A DNA stretch of 64,000 bases from Poecilobothrus nobilitatus. Lineage: Eukaryota; Arthropoda; Insecta; Diptera; Dolichopodidae. The notes under the pieces were generated by a model. That model was not told the origin of the DNA and did no database searches. It worked only from the letters and a program-made list of their open reading frames with translations. How positions within the stretch are numbered: the first letter of the stretch is position 1; the number at the start of each line of letters is the position of its first letter. Positions 21,507 through 34,639 of the stretch are shown here, one piece after another. The stretch is taken from contig OX352772.1 of the NCBI GenBank assembly GCA_947095535.1, positions 317,636,018 to 317,700,017 of the forward strand. Reading direction: 5' to 3'. The translations under genes and the position numbers were made by a program.

Positions 21507-22421
21507 GGGTGTTCAAATTAGTACTATATGTATATTTTTTTTAAACATAATAGCCTTTACTTATTTTGATATTTGTGTTCAGTACTGTTTGGCAAATCAC
21601 CATAGAAAGATACACAATTGCACAGCTTTTAGAAATTTTTAAAATTTATTACAAAAAAAATAATGAATCTATTCGGGTTACATTTCGCGCATTATATAAA
21701 ATGTATGGTCAACATAATCGACCTACAGAGCTTATCACTATTCGTAAATTCGTAATGCGTAATAAATTTGGGACAAATGGTAGTGTTTGTTATGTTAAAA
21801 ATCGAACACGTCAAAAACGTACTGATGAAAATATCGATACTGCGAATCAAAATGTGGATGAAAATCGAGAACAGTATTTCTTTTTGAACAGCAGTTACCA
21901 TGTATGGAGAACGCAACAGAAACATGATTACAGATTTTTTGTAAGATGAAGTAGATAATTTCGAAGGCGATATGTAGTTTCAATAAGTTGGTGATATGCC
22001 GTACATCTGGCGACACAATCAATTTATTGAGAGGAAAGTTTAATGTCACCTCTAGAAATGTCGATATGAACTGACTACTAGGATCTTGTGATATAACTCT
22101 ATTGGACATTTTTCTTTGCGGTGATATTAAATCACAGGTTTACTGCAATAAACCACAATTACTCAATAATCTTCAAACCAACATTATTCGTGTTATTGGT
22201 AATTATTGGTAAAATAAGTGAACATTTATATAAAAAAGTGATGAAAAATTGGTGTTCGAATTTTTAAAAAACTCCAGAGGCGGTCGTCATTTCCATGAAA
22301 TCATTTTTAAATAACAAATGTCATAAACGAATATCGAAAATAAATAAAAAATTATATTGATAACTTATACCATTTGGTTTTTATTTCAAATTAAAAATAT
22401 AAAGCTTTTATTTAAACACCC
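21507..22421 (+). mobile_element. mariner-like element, internally deleted, dead transposase
   Basis: Ends GGGTGTTCAAAT (21507-21518) and ATTTAAACACCC (22410-22421) form 12-bp inverted termini with one mismatch. Inside, the helix-turn-helix N-terminus is open from 21566: IFKIYYKKNNESIRVTFRAL, then YGQHNRPTE, NGSV and TDENIDTANQNVDEN (residues about 25-100). It jumps directly to YFFLN and, one frame over, AVTMYGER and MITDF. The block with the first catalytic Asp is therefore deleted. The second, in the usual WFQQDGATCH, is damaged: W and the second Q are stops, and the Asp codon reads GTT. The third is kept in GSCDITLLDIFLCG (Asp at 22105-22107), followed by DIKSQVY and RVIG, then a C-terminal KNSRGGRHFHEIIF near 22255-22310. 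Family members have about 340 residues and elements near 1.3 kb; this one is 915 bp. No flanking TA duplication is clear. Confidence 0.88.
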
Positions 22422-22429
22422 ATCACCTA

Positions 22430-24690
22430 CCACCAAATAAAATAAATGATATTACTACATATAAAAGTAAATAATAGTATTCAACCTATATACTGTCCTT
22501 ATTATTCGATAATTTATAGTAATACATTAGAATATTACATTATCGAGTATGATATTTTTTAAATAAATAAATAATTTTAATTTTATGATTATTATTTTTT
22601 AAATATAAACTATGTATGAAATATTTTAAAATTTAAGTGCGGCATCCAAATATTTATTTAAAATATAATATAACAAACAAAAAAAAAAAAAAACGACAAC
22701 ACTGAAAAAAGAGAAAGAATGTTTTATTTTTGGTTTTCAATGCTACCCACTTATTTTTCTAGGATTTCTAAGAAAATTAAAACTTTTTTTTATACGTTTT
22801 TATAGTAAAAAAAAACAGAATTAAAATTAAAAAAAAAATTACAATAAATAAAAAAGGATCTAAGTTTTTTTCATGGTATATTGCTTGACATAACTACAGC
22901 TATTGTACTTTTATTATTATTATGAATAATAAAATTAAAGTCAATATTTGTTAAATTTTTAAATTATTTTGCATGAATGATTTTCTGTTTTTTTTTAAAA
23001 AAAAAAAAAAAAGAATATGAATGATTGCCTAAAAATAGGCGTTTGACAAAAAGAAGAATGTACATATTATTATATTAATTATTATTTATAATTTTGAAAT
23101 AATTTAAATTTTAATGCATTTTTTTTTATTTATTAAATTATTAAATTCTTGAAATAGAATTTATTTTGAAAATTAATTTTCTTATTTAATTTAATTTGTT
23201 ATTTTTTTTTTTTTAATTATTCTTCTGTTAATTAATTTTTTAAAATGTTACAATATATAATTAGGTATTTAGTTGAATTTTAAAATAAATTTTTACATAT
23301 TATGATTTGTTTCTTTAGAAGATTTTTACTTATTAATTTTTTACTTAATTAATTTATTTATAATTTTATTTTAAGTTATTTATTTTCATATCGAATAGTT
23401 AAGTTATTCGATAAGATTTGGGACCCTTAAGTTTGGCTTCAAGGCATATGGACATTTCACTTACAAAATTGTTAAAAAAGAGTGCAAAATTCAAAAAAGA
23501 AAAGCTAACTTAAAGTACAAAACTTGTAAAAAACAAAGATAAAAGTTTGGAAGAAAAAATTAAAGGAATTGAAGTTAAAAGTTGTTCTAAGTTGTTCTTT
23601 CCGGATTAGATTTTAAGAAAAGACTTTTTTTTTTTTGCTGGTGGTTGGGTGGTGAGTGCTTTTGTTATTACGATGTCGGGGTTCCAGTATACTTTCTGTT
23701 TTCTTAGAATTCTTGTACAATTATAATATGCTTGATAGTTAGTTCTAACTGTCCAAGTTCCAAGTTGGAGATTCGTTTACTGTCGTAATTTACTTATTTA
23801 CTGTCGTAATGTACTTGTGTGTAGCAAGTGTACATTCAAGTTTTATACTTGTGAATTTGATGCTATTTTTATGTTTTTTTATGTTTTATAATATTTTTCG
23901 AATTTCAATCAATAACTCATAATAAACTGGAATATTTTTTATTTTATTTTAAGTACAATGTCAGTATGAGATCCGCTTGTACTTTGCTGATGTGGCGGGA
24001 GTAAACTGTCATATGCTTATTCTTTGTATATGAGTATATATAGAATTCTAATTAATAATTAATATATTAATGATAAAAAGTGTTTGGTTGTTTATAATGT
24101 GTATTTAAGTATGTATTTGATTCTTATGACATAAAGTTTTTAATAATGAAATAATCAATAAAATGATATTACCTATAATATACTTTTAACTAGATTGATA
24201 TTGATTATAATCTTTTTTAGCATCTTTTTAATTTTAAAATAAACAGTTTTTTTTTTATGTAATATATAGTTAGATTCGATTCTTTTATTTAAAACAAAAA
24301 AATAATAGTTTTTAAGGAGGTTAAAAACTTTTGCGACATTAATTTATCTTTAGATAATGATATTTTAAATAATATTGACACAATATTGTTATAATTAAAA
24401 ATTTGAAAATAATTTTGTAAAATTATAATGGGTCAACATTATATTTAAATTTTATGATATAAAAAAAATTAATATATATACGAGTTCTTTTGATTCTTCA
24501 ATCATTCTTTTGATCATCAAAATTTAATATGTAGCTAAACTTTGATGTTGTTTTAATACTTAGACGTTTTTTAATTCAAAACAGTCTTAAAACCTTAACT
24601 AGAAATCAATTAATTTTAAAACTTTCTGTTTATTTATGTATACAAATTAATATTAATTAAAATTATATATATAAATATACATATAGATAT
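22430..24690. other. A+T-rich stretch, no gene
   Basis: Contains a weak stem TCGATAAT...ATTATCGA (22507-22548) and a short direct repeat TTTACTGTCGTAATKTACTT near 23775-23815. A less A+T-rich patch at 23600-24010 holds no protein I recognise. Confidence 0.5.
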
Positions 24691-24691
24691 A

Positions 24692-25330
24692 CAAAGTGCC
24701 GGCTCAAGACTTTTTTCGAAGAGAGCTATTTTTAGATGTTAGCGCTTTCCTTTCATCCTTTCTAAGTGAGATTAATAAAGAGTAAACAAATGAAAATGCT
24801 ATTTTGTATCAATTTTATTATAAAAAGAAAATTTATTTAATTTATAAATAAATTTAGAATCAAAAGAATTCTGAAATTAAAATTTTTGTATGTGAACCCT
24901 CATTGAAACTCAAATTTCTTGATTAAATTTTCGAAATTTAAATTTAGTGCGTTATTTTGTTCAATTGAAATTGTAATCAAATTATCCAATATCTCCTGTA
25001 TTATTGTATGTTGTCTTCTGTATCTAGATCAATTTTAATTTTCCTATAAGCTCTAAAGGTTGTTTATTATAAGCTCTAAAATATGTAGTGAATTATTGGC
25101 AGTAAAATTTATATGATCCCGTAAAAACTTGATTTTATCAAGCAAATTAGATCCGCATATTACCTTTTGATTATATCCTCACTCAAAAGACTTTGAACTG
25201 AACTATTCTTTAGCACCAATATTATTTCTATGATGGCATATATTTTGATTGATTTCGACAAATTTAGGTTCTACTTCTAATTAGTATGATATTTTAGTGA
25301 TTTCTTCCAAAACAAATTAAAATTTTTTTA
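24692..25330 (-). mobile_element. hAT transposon relic (ZMYM/Zaphod-like), 3' end and C-terminus
   Basis: The right-hand terminus of the element on the minus strand is GTCTTGAGCCGGCACTTTG (24692-24710), close to the CAGxGCCGGCTCAAG ends of this hAT group. Reading the minus strand inward, NLITISIEQNNALNLNFENL (about 24990-24915) matches the conserved hAT C-terminal block around L-S-I-E-x-x-x-A-x-x-x-[DN]-F-x-[DN]-[LV]-I. Further upstream LEEITKISY.LEVEPKFVEI (about 25310-25245) matches the segment before the basic R-x-x-K-K stretch. Stops interrupt the frame. The opposite terminus and the catalytic core were not found, so it is truncated. Confidence 0.65.
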
Positions 25331-25399
25331 TAGATGAGTAGCGTCTGAGATAGTTTTGAAATAAAAAAAATTATATGAGATTAGCACATTTAAATTACA

Positions 25400-27050
25400 G
25401 AAAAAATTTCATAGAAAAAATAAAGCCGGAATGATATGTTTGTTGTCATATAAAATGACAATGGATATATGTATATCATTTTAAAATTAGAAAAGTAATA
25501 TAATATGAATATGTATGCATATTGCGTAAATTATTTTTCTGACTATTTCATTTCCGGTTTTGTAAAACTTTTGTGTTCTATTTAAGTAAATGAATGGATT
25601 GAAAGTTAAGCAAAGTAAAATATTTTTAAAGCCGTGAATGCAACTTAAATAAAGGTATATTAATTATATAAATAAAGGTATAATTATAAGCTTAACCTTT
25701 TTTTGTTTGGAATGGTGTAACTAATGCTTTTAGTTAAGAATATCTTTGAATCTAAAAAATGTAAATGAAAATTCATAGGAAGATGTAGGAACTTCAACAC
25801 ATAAAAGATATAAGTCTATACAAAGTATACTACTAACTCGTTAGAAAAATTTTAATAGTTTTAGATCATCACAAGGTATATCCTATAATTATTTCTAGAT
25901 TACAAATTTTAACTCTTAACTTAGGCTTCCTCTTTTAGAAGTAATAAAAAATGTTTTTCCTGTATTTCTTTAAATATCAGAATATGCATTTAAAACTGCG
26001 ATTTACTTAATTTAATGTTTATGATAATTAAGTCAAAAAAAAATAAAAATTTAAATATTAGAAATAAAGTCTAATTTTACTGATAAAATTTACTCAATAA
26101 AAATTTTATGTTAAATAATTAAGTATATAAAATATACAAAAATCTTTTAATTACAAATGAATATTTCCGTGTTAACATTACAAACCTTAATTATAAATAA
26201 AAAAAAAATAATATCAATGTTAATAAAATGACCAAAAAAATAAATAAAAAACAAAAAGGTCAAATCAGATAAACGAAAAGAAACATTTTCGAATAAGAAA
26301 ACTTATTTTTATTTTTTTCTAATCTCAAAGTCATGAGGCAATTTGAGATATGAAAATCGCAAAAAATTCCAATTTCTTTCCTTCCTATTTTTTTTTTTTA
26401 TTTTTTTTTTTTATAATGTAGATATGTATACTTAACTATATATTTATAAATACATTTTATAATATATATACAAATATATTTGCTTTTGTTCACTTACATA
26501 ATATTCAGTTTTGCCATATTATTTAATTATGTTATAGTTTTGTTTGAAATTTTTCTTCAACTTTATTTTGGCTTAGGTTTTATAAATTCATAGTAAAAAT
26601 AAGTAAAAATATACCAATAAATAGTTATATATGTATGTATAGGTATATAATATACTGTATACTGTACATTCATATTTATAGATAATAAGTACTGAATATT
26701 GTAAACATGATATTCTTTTCATAACATAATTTTTGCCACACATTGCTTAATATCAAATTAAAATGTACGATAGAACAAAACCTCATATACTAAAGGATCT
26801 TTGTTTCAACAAAAGAGAAAAAAGAAAATAAAATTGAAAGAAAAGAATATAAAAAAAATTTATTATAAACAAGTTCTAACACATTAAAGTTAGTCGTATA
26901 TATAAAAATTAATGACATTTAACTTATGCTATTATAAGGTAAATGAAGTATGATACATATGTGTAAAAAAAAAATATGGTCATATAATAACTCTTTTAAT
27001 AACTGTAAAAGCTCAATAACCTTTTAAATTAAGTATGGAATTTTTCTGAT
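25400..27050. other. A+T-rich stretch, no gene
   Basis: No coding or repeat signal recognised. It may include decayed upstream hAT sequence at its left edge. Confidence 0.4.
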
Positions 27051-27054
27051 ATTC

Positions 27055-27121
27055 AATGGCCACAGTGATTAAAGTTTTGATTTCGATTTCGATTTCGATT
27101 GTCAAGGTTCGAATCCTAACT
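27055..27121 (+). repeat. tRNA-like sequence with (GATTTC)n between the promoter boxes
   Basis: A box A-like ATGGCCACAGTGATTAAAG (one extra base) is followed by four units of a GATTTC-type microsatellite, then a perfect box B GGTTCGAATCC (27106-27116) and an A-rich stretch. Expansion of the microsatellite in the anticodon region rules out a functional tRNA. Likely the head of an old tRNA-derived SINE. Confidence 0.55.
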
Positions 27122-27184
27122 AAAAACAACAATTTTTTTTTATTTTTTTTTTCAATTAATCTAGAATCAATTACCAATAATTGT

Positions 27185-27391
27185 CATTCGTTGGTTTTTT
27201 TTTTTTTTCATTGCACTTCTTCGCCAATTCTTTGCAGATGTGGACAGGAAATTACACAGCCTATCCTGTTCAAGCGTGGCTGTAAATGTCGTAAGGGGGA
27301 ATAACTTTTACGACGTGTGTGGGATTCAAATCTACACTCCCTTGCTGTTTGCAGCGTATTTTATACGCTCTTACCCACTAGGCCATTCGTT
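27185..27391 (-). mobile_element. SINE family B copy with target-site duplication
   Basis: The SINE sequence is about 27209-27383 on the minus strand: box A TGGCCTAGTGGG is cut at its left edge, box B GGTTTGAATCCC-like (one change), then GTCGTAAAAG...CTTACGAC, ACAGCCACGCTTGAACAGGA and TAGGCTGTGTAATTTCCTGT. CATTCGTT lies on both sides (27185-27192 and 27384-27391), a perfect 8-bp target-site duplication. The first roughly 10 nt of the head are missing. The plus-strand frame at 27056-27304 is a shadow. Confidence 0.85.
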
Positions 27392-27399
27392 AATTTATT

Positions 27400-30300
27400 T
27401 CTTAATAAATCATAAATAGAAAACTATTACAAAAAGCATACAAAAATATTACAAAAATAAATACCAAATGTAAACAAAGAATTTTAATTTACATTTTATA
27501 ACTCACAGATGTTCATATATTCAAATATAAAAAATAAATAATTTTTATTCCTCCTATATAATGTAACTGAGATTAAAAAATTATAATAAAATATAAAAAA
27601 ATAGAATTAACAAAATCTAGGATACTGTTTAAATAATGTGTAATTGATTGACATGAATTCAAATAATAAGAATGTATTCCCAATATATTTTCACTTTCCT
27701 CCATTATCCGTCATAATCATATCCATATTACCATTTTCTATGCATATAGTTTCTCTCTTGTTCTAAAATATATATATATATTTAGTGCGGAAAGGTTCAT
27801 AAGTCTAACAGTTGAAAAATTAGCAAGAAAAGAAAACATAAATGTACGTTCTTTTAGCGATGTATATGTATAATAATATGTTTTATATTTTATAGTATGT
27901 ACATTAATTTAAGCTATGTAAAGTGAGGTACACTAATTCAAATCATACGTTTTCCGTCCATCCCTTTCCAACCATAAACTAATGAAAGGTTTTTTTTTAC
28001 CTTTTACCTTAAAAAAGAAAGGGTTAAATGTATATATATAATCAAAGTTCATTCTTGCATTAGACATTTTAAGTGGACGTGTTGCCACATATTGTTGTTC
28101 TACCATTTATTACTGGAGCTTCTAGTTTTGTTTGTTGGCTCGTATATACTCAGAGAGCTTGCGAGTTTTTATCATATACATACGACCTATATATAGATAA
28201 ATGTAAATATGTATACTTATATTTATTTATTTATAGATTGATATATAAATATAAATCAAAACTGCGCAATCTGTTGTTATTGCGGTTAATACACTATTTA
28301 TATACACTGAGTACAATTATATTTTCATTGTTTTGTTTTTCTTTTTCCTCCGAAATGCGTAGAACTTAAAGTTTATTTTTTTTTTTTCTTATATATATTT
28401 ACTCGCGTGTAGTTCAGATTTCTCTAATTTTTTTTTTTCTTTTTTTTTATGTTTTTATCTAATAGTTAAAGTGTTTTGTTTATTTTCTTTTGTAGTAAGT
28501 AAAAGTTGCCGTCAATTTTTTTTCCTTGGACATCAAAACTTTTTTTTTTTTTGTTAAAGGTCGGCAATATTTGTTTTAAGGTAGTTTACACATGATTTGT
28601 TTCCGTTTGCGTTGTAATATATTCATACAATTGTAGTTTTAAATTTTTATATCATTTCAATTTTTCTGAAATTGAAAATACATAATGTGTAGGTACTTCG
28701 TCATAAGGTTTTATAAATTTGTTGTCAATAAAATGAAATTCATTGTTTACAAAAATAGGTTTCAAATTAATTTCATAAAGCTGACATTTAATTTTTCTAT
28801 TATCGATAGAAAATTAACAAAATGTTCCAAATGTTGATATATAGATGTTTATATTAAGAATAAAATAAGAATTAAGAGAATTTTGTTTATTTATAATATT
28901 TGGTTATACGAGTATAAATAAAATAATGTAAGTTAGATTAGCTAATAAATGCAGTATTAAAAAAGCAAAAAAAAAAACACACAAATGAAAAAAATCAATC
29001 AATATCATTAAAATATATACGTGAATAATAGAGAGATATGTGAATGAAGATTGAAAAAGAAAAACGTTTAATTGAAAATATATACATATATCAATCATAA
29101 AACTATTGTGAACGATATCAATGGGGATAAGAGATGGATTTAACAAAAAAAAAAAACAAAGTTACTAAAAAAAGATGTATATGGGGAGATAATGAGGTAT
29201 GGGGTAATGATATTAATATACACTTGTCAATATGTTGTACGATCATGTATACATTTTACTAAAACGTATGATAACGGTTTATTTACCAAACGTTTCAATG
29301 TCTCTGTGAAAACATATTTTTAGTTCAAAAAAAAGAAACAAATTTGCAAATTGCGATTTTTTTTTTTTTTTTTATATTCAAATTATAAACAAAAAACATT
29401 TAAATTCGTGTTTTAGTTCTTTTTTCTTTTTTTTTTTGGACTTTCAAAAACATTAAATTGAGTTAAATTAATATAGAAGAAAATTAATACAATAAAATAC
29501 ACAGGGAAAGTAATAAGAAAAAAATATAAAATCAAGACTTTTGCATAGTAAATAGTTGACCTCAATTTGGTTAATTTTAGCAATAAAAAAAAAAACGAAA
29601 CTAAAATTTTTCTAGAAAAGAGTGTATAATATTGCTTAAAATTATTATTATAATTCCTTTTTCTTTTTTTTTTTTGTTTTGTATACAAAGTATGTTGTAA
29701 ATTTTAAGGAAAATAGAATATAATTGAAAAATTTTAACAGAAATTTTCTTTAAAAAAAGAAATTATTATGATAATTTGATTAAAGTTTTAAAAAATTTAA
29801 AATTTTGTTATATTTTCAGTTTTAGATTTTACTATTATGATATACAATTATATTATTTGGATCTTCTATAGTCATTCAATTTTATTTAAATTAGTTTTTT
29901 TAACTTTTTATCTTAAATTTAAATATATATGGTCTACTAAGTCCTTCTATTACATAATATAATGGTCATATGACCATAAATAATTTTATATTATATTCTA
30001 TGTTTTTTTTATACGAAGTATAATACGTCTATTAATAAGTCTTCCTTGTTTTGACTGAATTTAGCTGAATTTGGCTGAATTATATTTTAATCAATTTTGT
30101 ATAAATATACATACATTCTTTTTTCTGATTAGGGTTATTGTTATATTGTTGAACTAAGTTGGTTTAAGTTAATTAAAAGTAATGAGGGTAACGTCAACTT
30201 TTGTACGGAGTCTCTTAGTGATGTTAAATACTACTTATGGTTGGTTACATAATTATTATTTTTGCTAAAATTTAAAAGCTGTGAACAATTTTACTATAGG

Positions 30301-30955
30301 GTTTAGCAATATCTAATGTTTTTTTTTATTATTATTTGTCGTTTCTTGAAAAATATTTTACGCTTCGACGGAACATCGGCTCGAAGCCTAACAAATATGA
30401 TAACGCGGGTATTTTTCTATGAGTAATTTAGAAATAAAAAAAGATAATAACTGCAGAAATTGTGAAAGAGAATTTGAGATTAAGTTTGTTAAACACTATA
30501 TCTTCACCAATATTTTGTAGGATCAATACCTGATATATTTTTGGACCAGATTCCTTAGAAGATGATATAACTTTTAAGATATACCTACTTTTAGTAGGTT
30601 TGAAGAGATATTTTATCGAGATTGGTTAGTTTAAAAACTGTATTTATTAAATTATATTATTTTATTAGTGATACTTTATAAATTATCATTTTATTTTGTG
30701 TGTATATTGAGCGTGGAAAATTTTTCTACAAAACTGTTAAAAATATAAAATAGGAAAAAAAAAAGAAAAGAAAGATTATATTTTAATATGGAATATATAA
30801 CATTACTATTAGCCGAAATTTTCCTTCACTTAATTTCTAACAATTTGTTTTATTCTTTAATTATAGGGCGGACTGTAATAAAATTTTCACTATCGTTTTT
30901 GCCCTTTTTATTTGAACCAAATATATGTGAAATATTTGGTCTGTATTCTCAGTTT
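27400..30955. other. A+T-rich stretch, no gene
   Basis: Homopolymers and (TA)n. The frames at 28073-28369, 28904-29146 and 29413-29688 are Phe/Ile/Tyr-rich with no domain. A few less A+T-rich patches (30185-30230, 30365-30410) are too short to interpret. Confidence 0.5.
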
Positions 30956-30960
30956 TCATT

Positions 30961-31006
30961 ACTGTTTGGCATGATAGTTTGATAAGACTGTTTAGCATGA
31001 TAGTTT
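30961..31006. repeat. 20-bp direct repeat, two copies
   Basis: ACTGTTTGGCATGATAGTTT is followed after six bases by ACTGTTTAGCATGATAGTTT, differing at one position. Local tandem duplication. Confidence 0.8.
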
Positions 31007-31009
31007 CGG

Positions 31010-31645
31010 GTTATTTTTATAAAACCGTGAATAATTTTATTGACATTGGCAGCATCAAATACCTTTTCTTCGCAACTGTGTTTTGTAAAATCATTTAACT
31101 TTAATTTCTTTTAACGTTTTCTAATATACTCTAATAGAATACTTACTATAAACATTTTAAAAAATTATATGTTTTTTTATATAAATATGCTGCATATGCA
31201 TCGTAAGCGTATTGATAAAAAAAATTGCCTAATAATATTTCCGCCTTTTTCTTAATAAATCGTTAATTTATCTTCAAAACCTATGCTTTATACCTATAAT
31301 TTAATCCTGTAATACAAAAAAAATATTTTTTCTTTTTTTGTTTAAATCGGAATTAAATTTAAACAAAATAATTGATTATATCATACGTTCTCTTTATATA
31401 TTTTACATTTCGTTTATATTTTGTTTATGTTCTGTCCAGGACAATGTTATTTTGTTTCTTTAAATATAGATCGTATAGAATTCACTCTTATATAGACTCA
31501 AACTACGTACATATAGGTACTCGTTCATTATTTTACATATATCAACGTCTCATTCAAAAATGTCTGATAGATTTTAAAATGATTGATTATTAGACTACAC
31601 CTCAGATTTCAAATTACCATTGTGCATACATATATATGCCACATG
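31010..31645. other. A+T-rich spacer, nothing recognised
   Basis: The 73-codon frame at 31372-31593 has no recognisable domain. Confidence 0.4.
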
Positions 31646-31650
31646 CAATA

Positions 31651-32291
31651 CAGTGTGTCCTGAAATTCGAAAAAGAGTTAAATCATGCTTCAAAAGTTAT
31701 TTGTTTTTAGAGGATATGAAGCCTATGATGACACATCAGTCGTTGTCTATTTCTCTAATTTGTCCCAAGCTCAAGTTGAAATCACAGTAAAGTTAAAAAC
31801 TTTTTTTTAATTGCTTTTTCACCTAATTCCGATTCGTCCACTCAAATTAATGACAAATAATTCTTACTAAAACATATAACACTTATCAAATGTAAACTAA
31901 CAATTTTCACGTAAACAAATAAATATCCAAATATAAAAAACATACAATTTTCTTTATATGTATACCTTATAATTCAAATATAAAAATTAAAACAAAATAT
32001 ACCTAAACAAATATGGCTAATTTTCATTTTACAAAAAAAAAACAAAAATCACTTAATATAATATAATGGACAGCCTAAAAGAAACAATGAAATATCACCC
32101 AAAAATATTGGATTATTTTACACAGCATGCGTAAGACGCTTTTTATCACCTATTTTCTACAAATTATAGAAGAACTAAAAATTTGTTGTAGAATTTGTGA
32201 TGTTTTTTTCAAATAACATGAAGTTTTTTTGAAATAAGTTAATAATATTTTATATTACCTTTCTTTCCTATATTTATTGTAGGACACTCTG
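31651..32291. mobile_element. non-autonomous TIR element flanked by TA
   Basis: CAGTGTGTCCTGAAAT at the left end and, on the opposite strand, CAGAGTGTCCTACAAT at the right end match at 13 of 16 positions. TA dinucleotides flank both ends (31649-31650 and 32292-32293), as expected for Tc1/mariner-superfamily insertion. The 641-bp interior has no transposase-like frame. It contains an inner TCTACAAATT...AATTTGTTGTAGA stem near 32155-32200. The parent element is not present in this window. Confidence 0.6.
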
Positions 32292-32488
32292 TATTATGTC
32301 AGTGGAAAATGTTTAAATTAACAATTTCACTATAGCTAAAGAAAAAAGTTTTAGCATAAATATTGAAGGATTAGGTTAATGGCAATGTATTTTTGGTTGC
32401 TTATATTTTTGTATGTTTTTCTTTTTCCTTCTCCTTTTTTAGCATATTTCAAAACAAATTTTGAAAAAATGTGCCTATTAGTTTCACT

Positions 32489-33130
32489 CTGTCCGTCCGT
32501 CCGTCCGTCTGTTTATAAAACTTCTACACCATTAAAGATAGAGAAAAAAAATGTTAACCATGGGTAGGTTTCATAAAAAAATTAATTTTGTGGAACCACT
32601 TTTTTATGTAGCGCCATCCATCAGGGAACTACAGCCCCTCAAACTTTGAAAAAGCCTTATTTTTAAACGCGTATATTTCATGTTCCGCTCAACATATTTT
32701 GAAGATGAAAACGGCATTCGAAAGAAATTTTCTTTACCTTTATAAACCAATATCAAAATTATATATATATTTTTAAATTTAGTATTTAAATTAACCGTTA
32801 TGTGAAAACCAACTTTTGCATGATTTTTCTACCTTCTAACTCTGGCTCGCTTTTAGATAGGGGCTTGAAATTTTGAGGCAAGAAATTTTAGAATTACTAT
32901 AAGTTTTCTCAGAAAATTTTTTGTACCACCCCCTATTTATGAGCTATTAGGGCCCAAAAATTGAAAATTTGCTATTTTTAGGCTCCAGTAATATATTTTT
33001 ACGTGTGTTAACGGTTTTTCTTAGTTATATAAGGTTCCGGACTTACAGCTCTTCAAAATTCCAGAAAAGTCTAATTTCACGTTTTTTTCTCATTACATGA
33101 AATTTTAATTCTAAACAGTTTGTATTGTCT
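32489..33130 (+). repeat. dispersed repeat family D, copy with (CCGTC)n
   Basis: Starts with GTCCGTCCGTCCGTCCGTC. It then shows, in the order found at 57081-57870, GTAGCGCCATCC...GGGAACTACAGCCCC, AATTAACCGTTATGTGAAAAC, CTTCTAACTC, GGCTTGAAATTTTGAGG, TTTTTGTACCACCCCC, GAGCTATTAGGG and AAAATTGAAAATTTGCTA. No long open frame is conserved between copies. Confidence 0.8.
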
Positions 33131-33134
33131 TTTG

Positions 33135-34440
33135 GAAATGAGCGCTTTTAAAAACCGTTGGTTTACATTCTTGTTTATGATTATTTTTAAATTTATATCA
33201 AGAGAATTTATTGCCGAATTTACAATGTAAAATTCTATATAATATGTTGTATGAAGGTTTTGTTCGGTTCCAAGTTTAAAGTAGATATCTTATTTTTTGA
33301 ATTGATTTTTCTAAATAAGCCTTTATGCTTGAATAAATAAACATATTCTTAGAAATTAAAAAAATATTAAGGCTGCAGTTATAGCTATCATTACAATTTA
33401 TAATTGAAATTCCTTTCATTAAAAACTTAAAAATTTAGGTTAGGTAAGGGCGGTTGTAAGAATCAGAAAAATTTTTCAATAAAATTAGGTATGAAATCAA
33501 AATAAAAGTAATTTTGTGGTTAGATTGTATAATAATTTTTTTCAATCACAGGTAGAAATATGTAAGGAACGAAACATATATCAAACATATGTAATAATTT
33601 TGTTGCATTTGGAAAATCACTGAACAGCTCAGTGATTTCAGGAAAATAATTACCAATCTGGAAAATGATAAAATTGATTTATAAAGAAAATTTATAACTC
33701 AGTTTATTATTTAGAAAATGTTTAATCATTAAAATATAATTTGTTATATTGAATTACATTAAAATCAATATAAAAATATGCAGAGATAACAACTTTATAT
33801 ACCAAATAGTGAAATAGCTAAGTAACATTTGCTTCTTTGGCTTATTTTCAAAACAAAATTTTGTAATATTTTTGAAAACCCAAAGAACGTGCATAATTAG
33901 TTTTATATAATAATTCCAAAAAAAAAAAACAAAGATTTAGACCTTGGATATTTTTTGCTTTTATTTGAATTATAATATAAAGCTAACTAATGTATACGGT
34001 AAATTCTACAATAGCTTTTCACTTCCTTCTTTGTGTTATCCATAATGGATTTCTACATTAGGTTTTCAGCATTCATTTATAGTTTTAGTAGACGTTCTAA
34101 TTTTTCTTAATTCTCACTCTTTCTACTCTACTTTTTCTTAATTCTCATTAGATCCCTTGTACACTTTTCTCTTTAAATTTGTCTTTAATGAACCCTTTTT
34201 TTTATTCTATACTTTCTGATTTTATCCCAATGTTATTTTTCTTATTTTATATCTGAATAAAAAAATAAAAGTAACGCGTCTTTTTGTTTTTGGCTAAAAG
34301 AAATCTAGCATATCTAAATGAAGAAAGATTCTGTGTAAGTATTCTATACATACATTCTGCATATTGCTTCAATCATGGTTTGAAATTTTTTATCCTGTGA
34401 AATTCCTTTTACTGAACGATATGTTGTATATATATATACA
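33135..34440. other. A+T-rich stretch with one small hairpin
   Basis: AAATCACTGA (33614-33623) and TCAGTGATTT (33629-33638) form a perfect 10-bp stem with a 5-nt loop. No gene seen. Confidence 0.55.
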
Positions 34441-34449
34441 TTTTTTTTT

Positions 34450-34619
34450 GTGCATTTCTCTGCCACATAAATGTGAACAGGCAATTACACAGCCTTTTCT
34501 TTTCAGGCGTGTAGTAAGGGGGGATAACTGTTACGACGTGTGTGGCATTCGAATCCACATTCCCTCGGTGTTTACAGCGTATTTTATACTCTCTTTCACA
34601 CTAGGCCACCAAGGCCCCC
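34450..34619 (-). mobile_element. SINE family B copy
   Basis: On the minus strand: GGCCTTGGTGGCCTAGTG (box A), box B GGTTCGAATGCC-like with changes, GTCGTAA stem, then a deletion of about 12 nt (the CTGTAAATGTC segment) before GCCTGAAAAGAAAAGGCTGTGTAATTGCC and CATTTATGTGGCAGAG. Flanks TGTTGTATATATA (34422-34434) and TGTTATATATATT (34620-34632) could be an imperfect target-site duplication. The plus-strand frame at 34364-34639 is a shadow. Confidence 0.82.
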
Positions 34620-34639
34620 TGTTATATATATTTATATGA

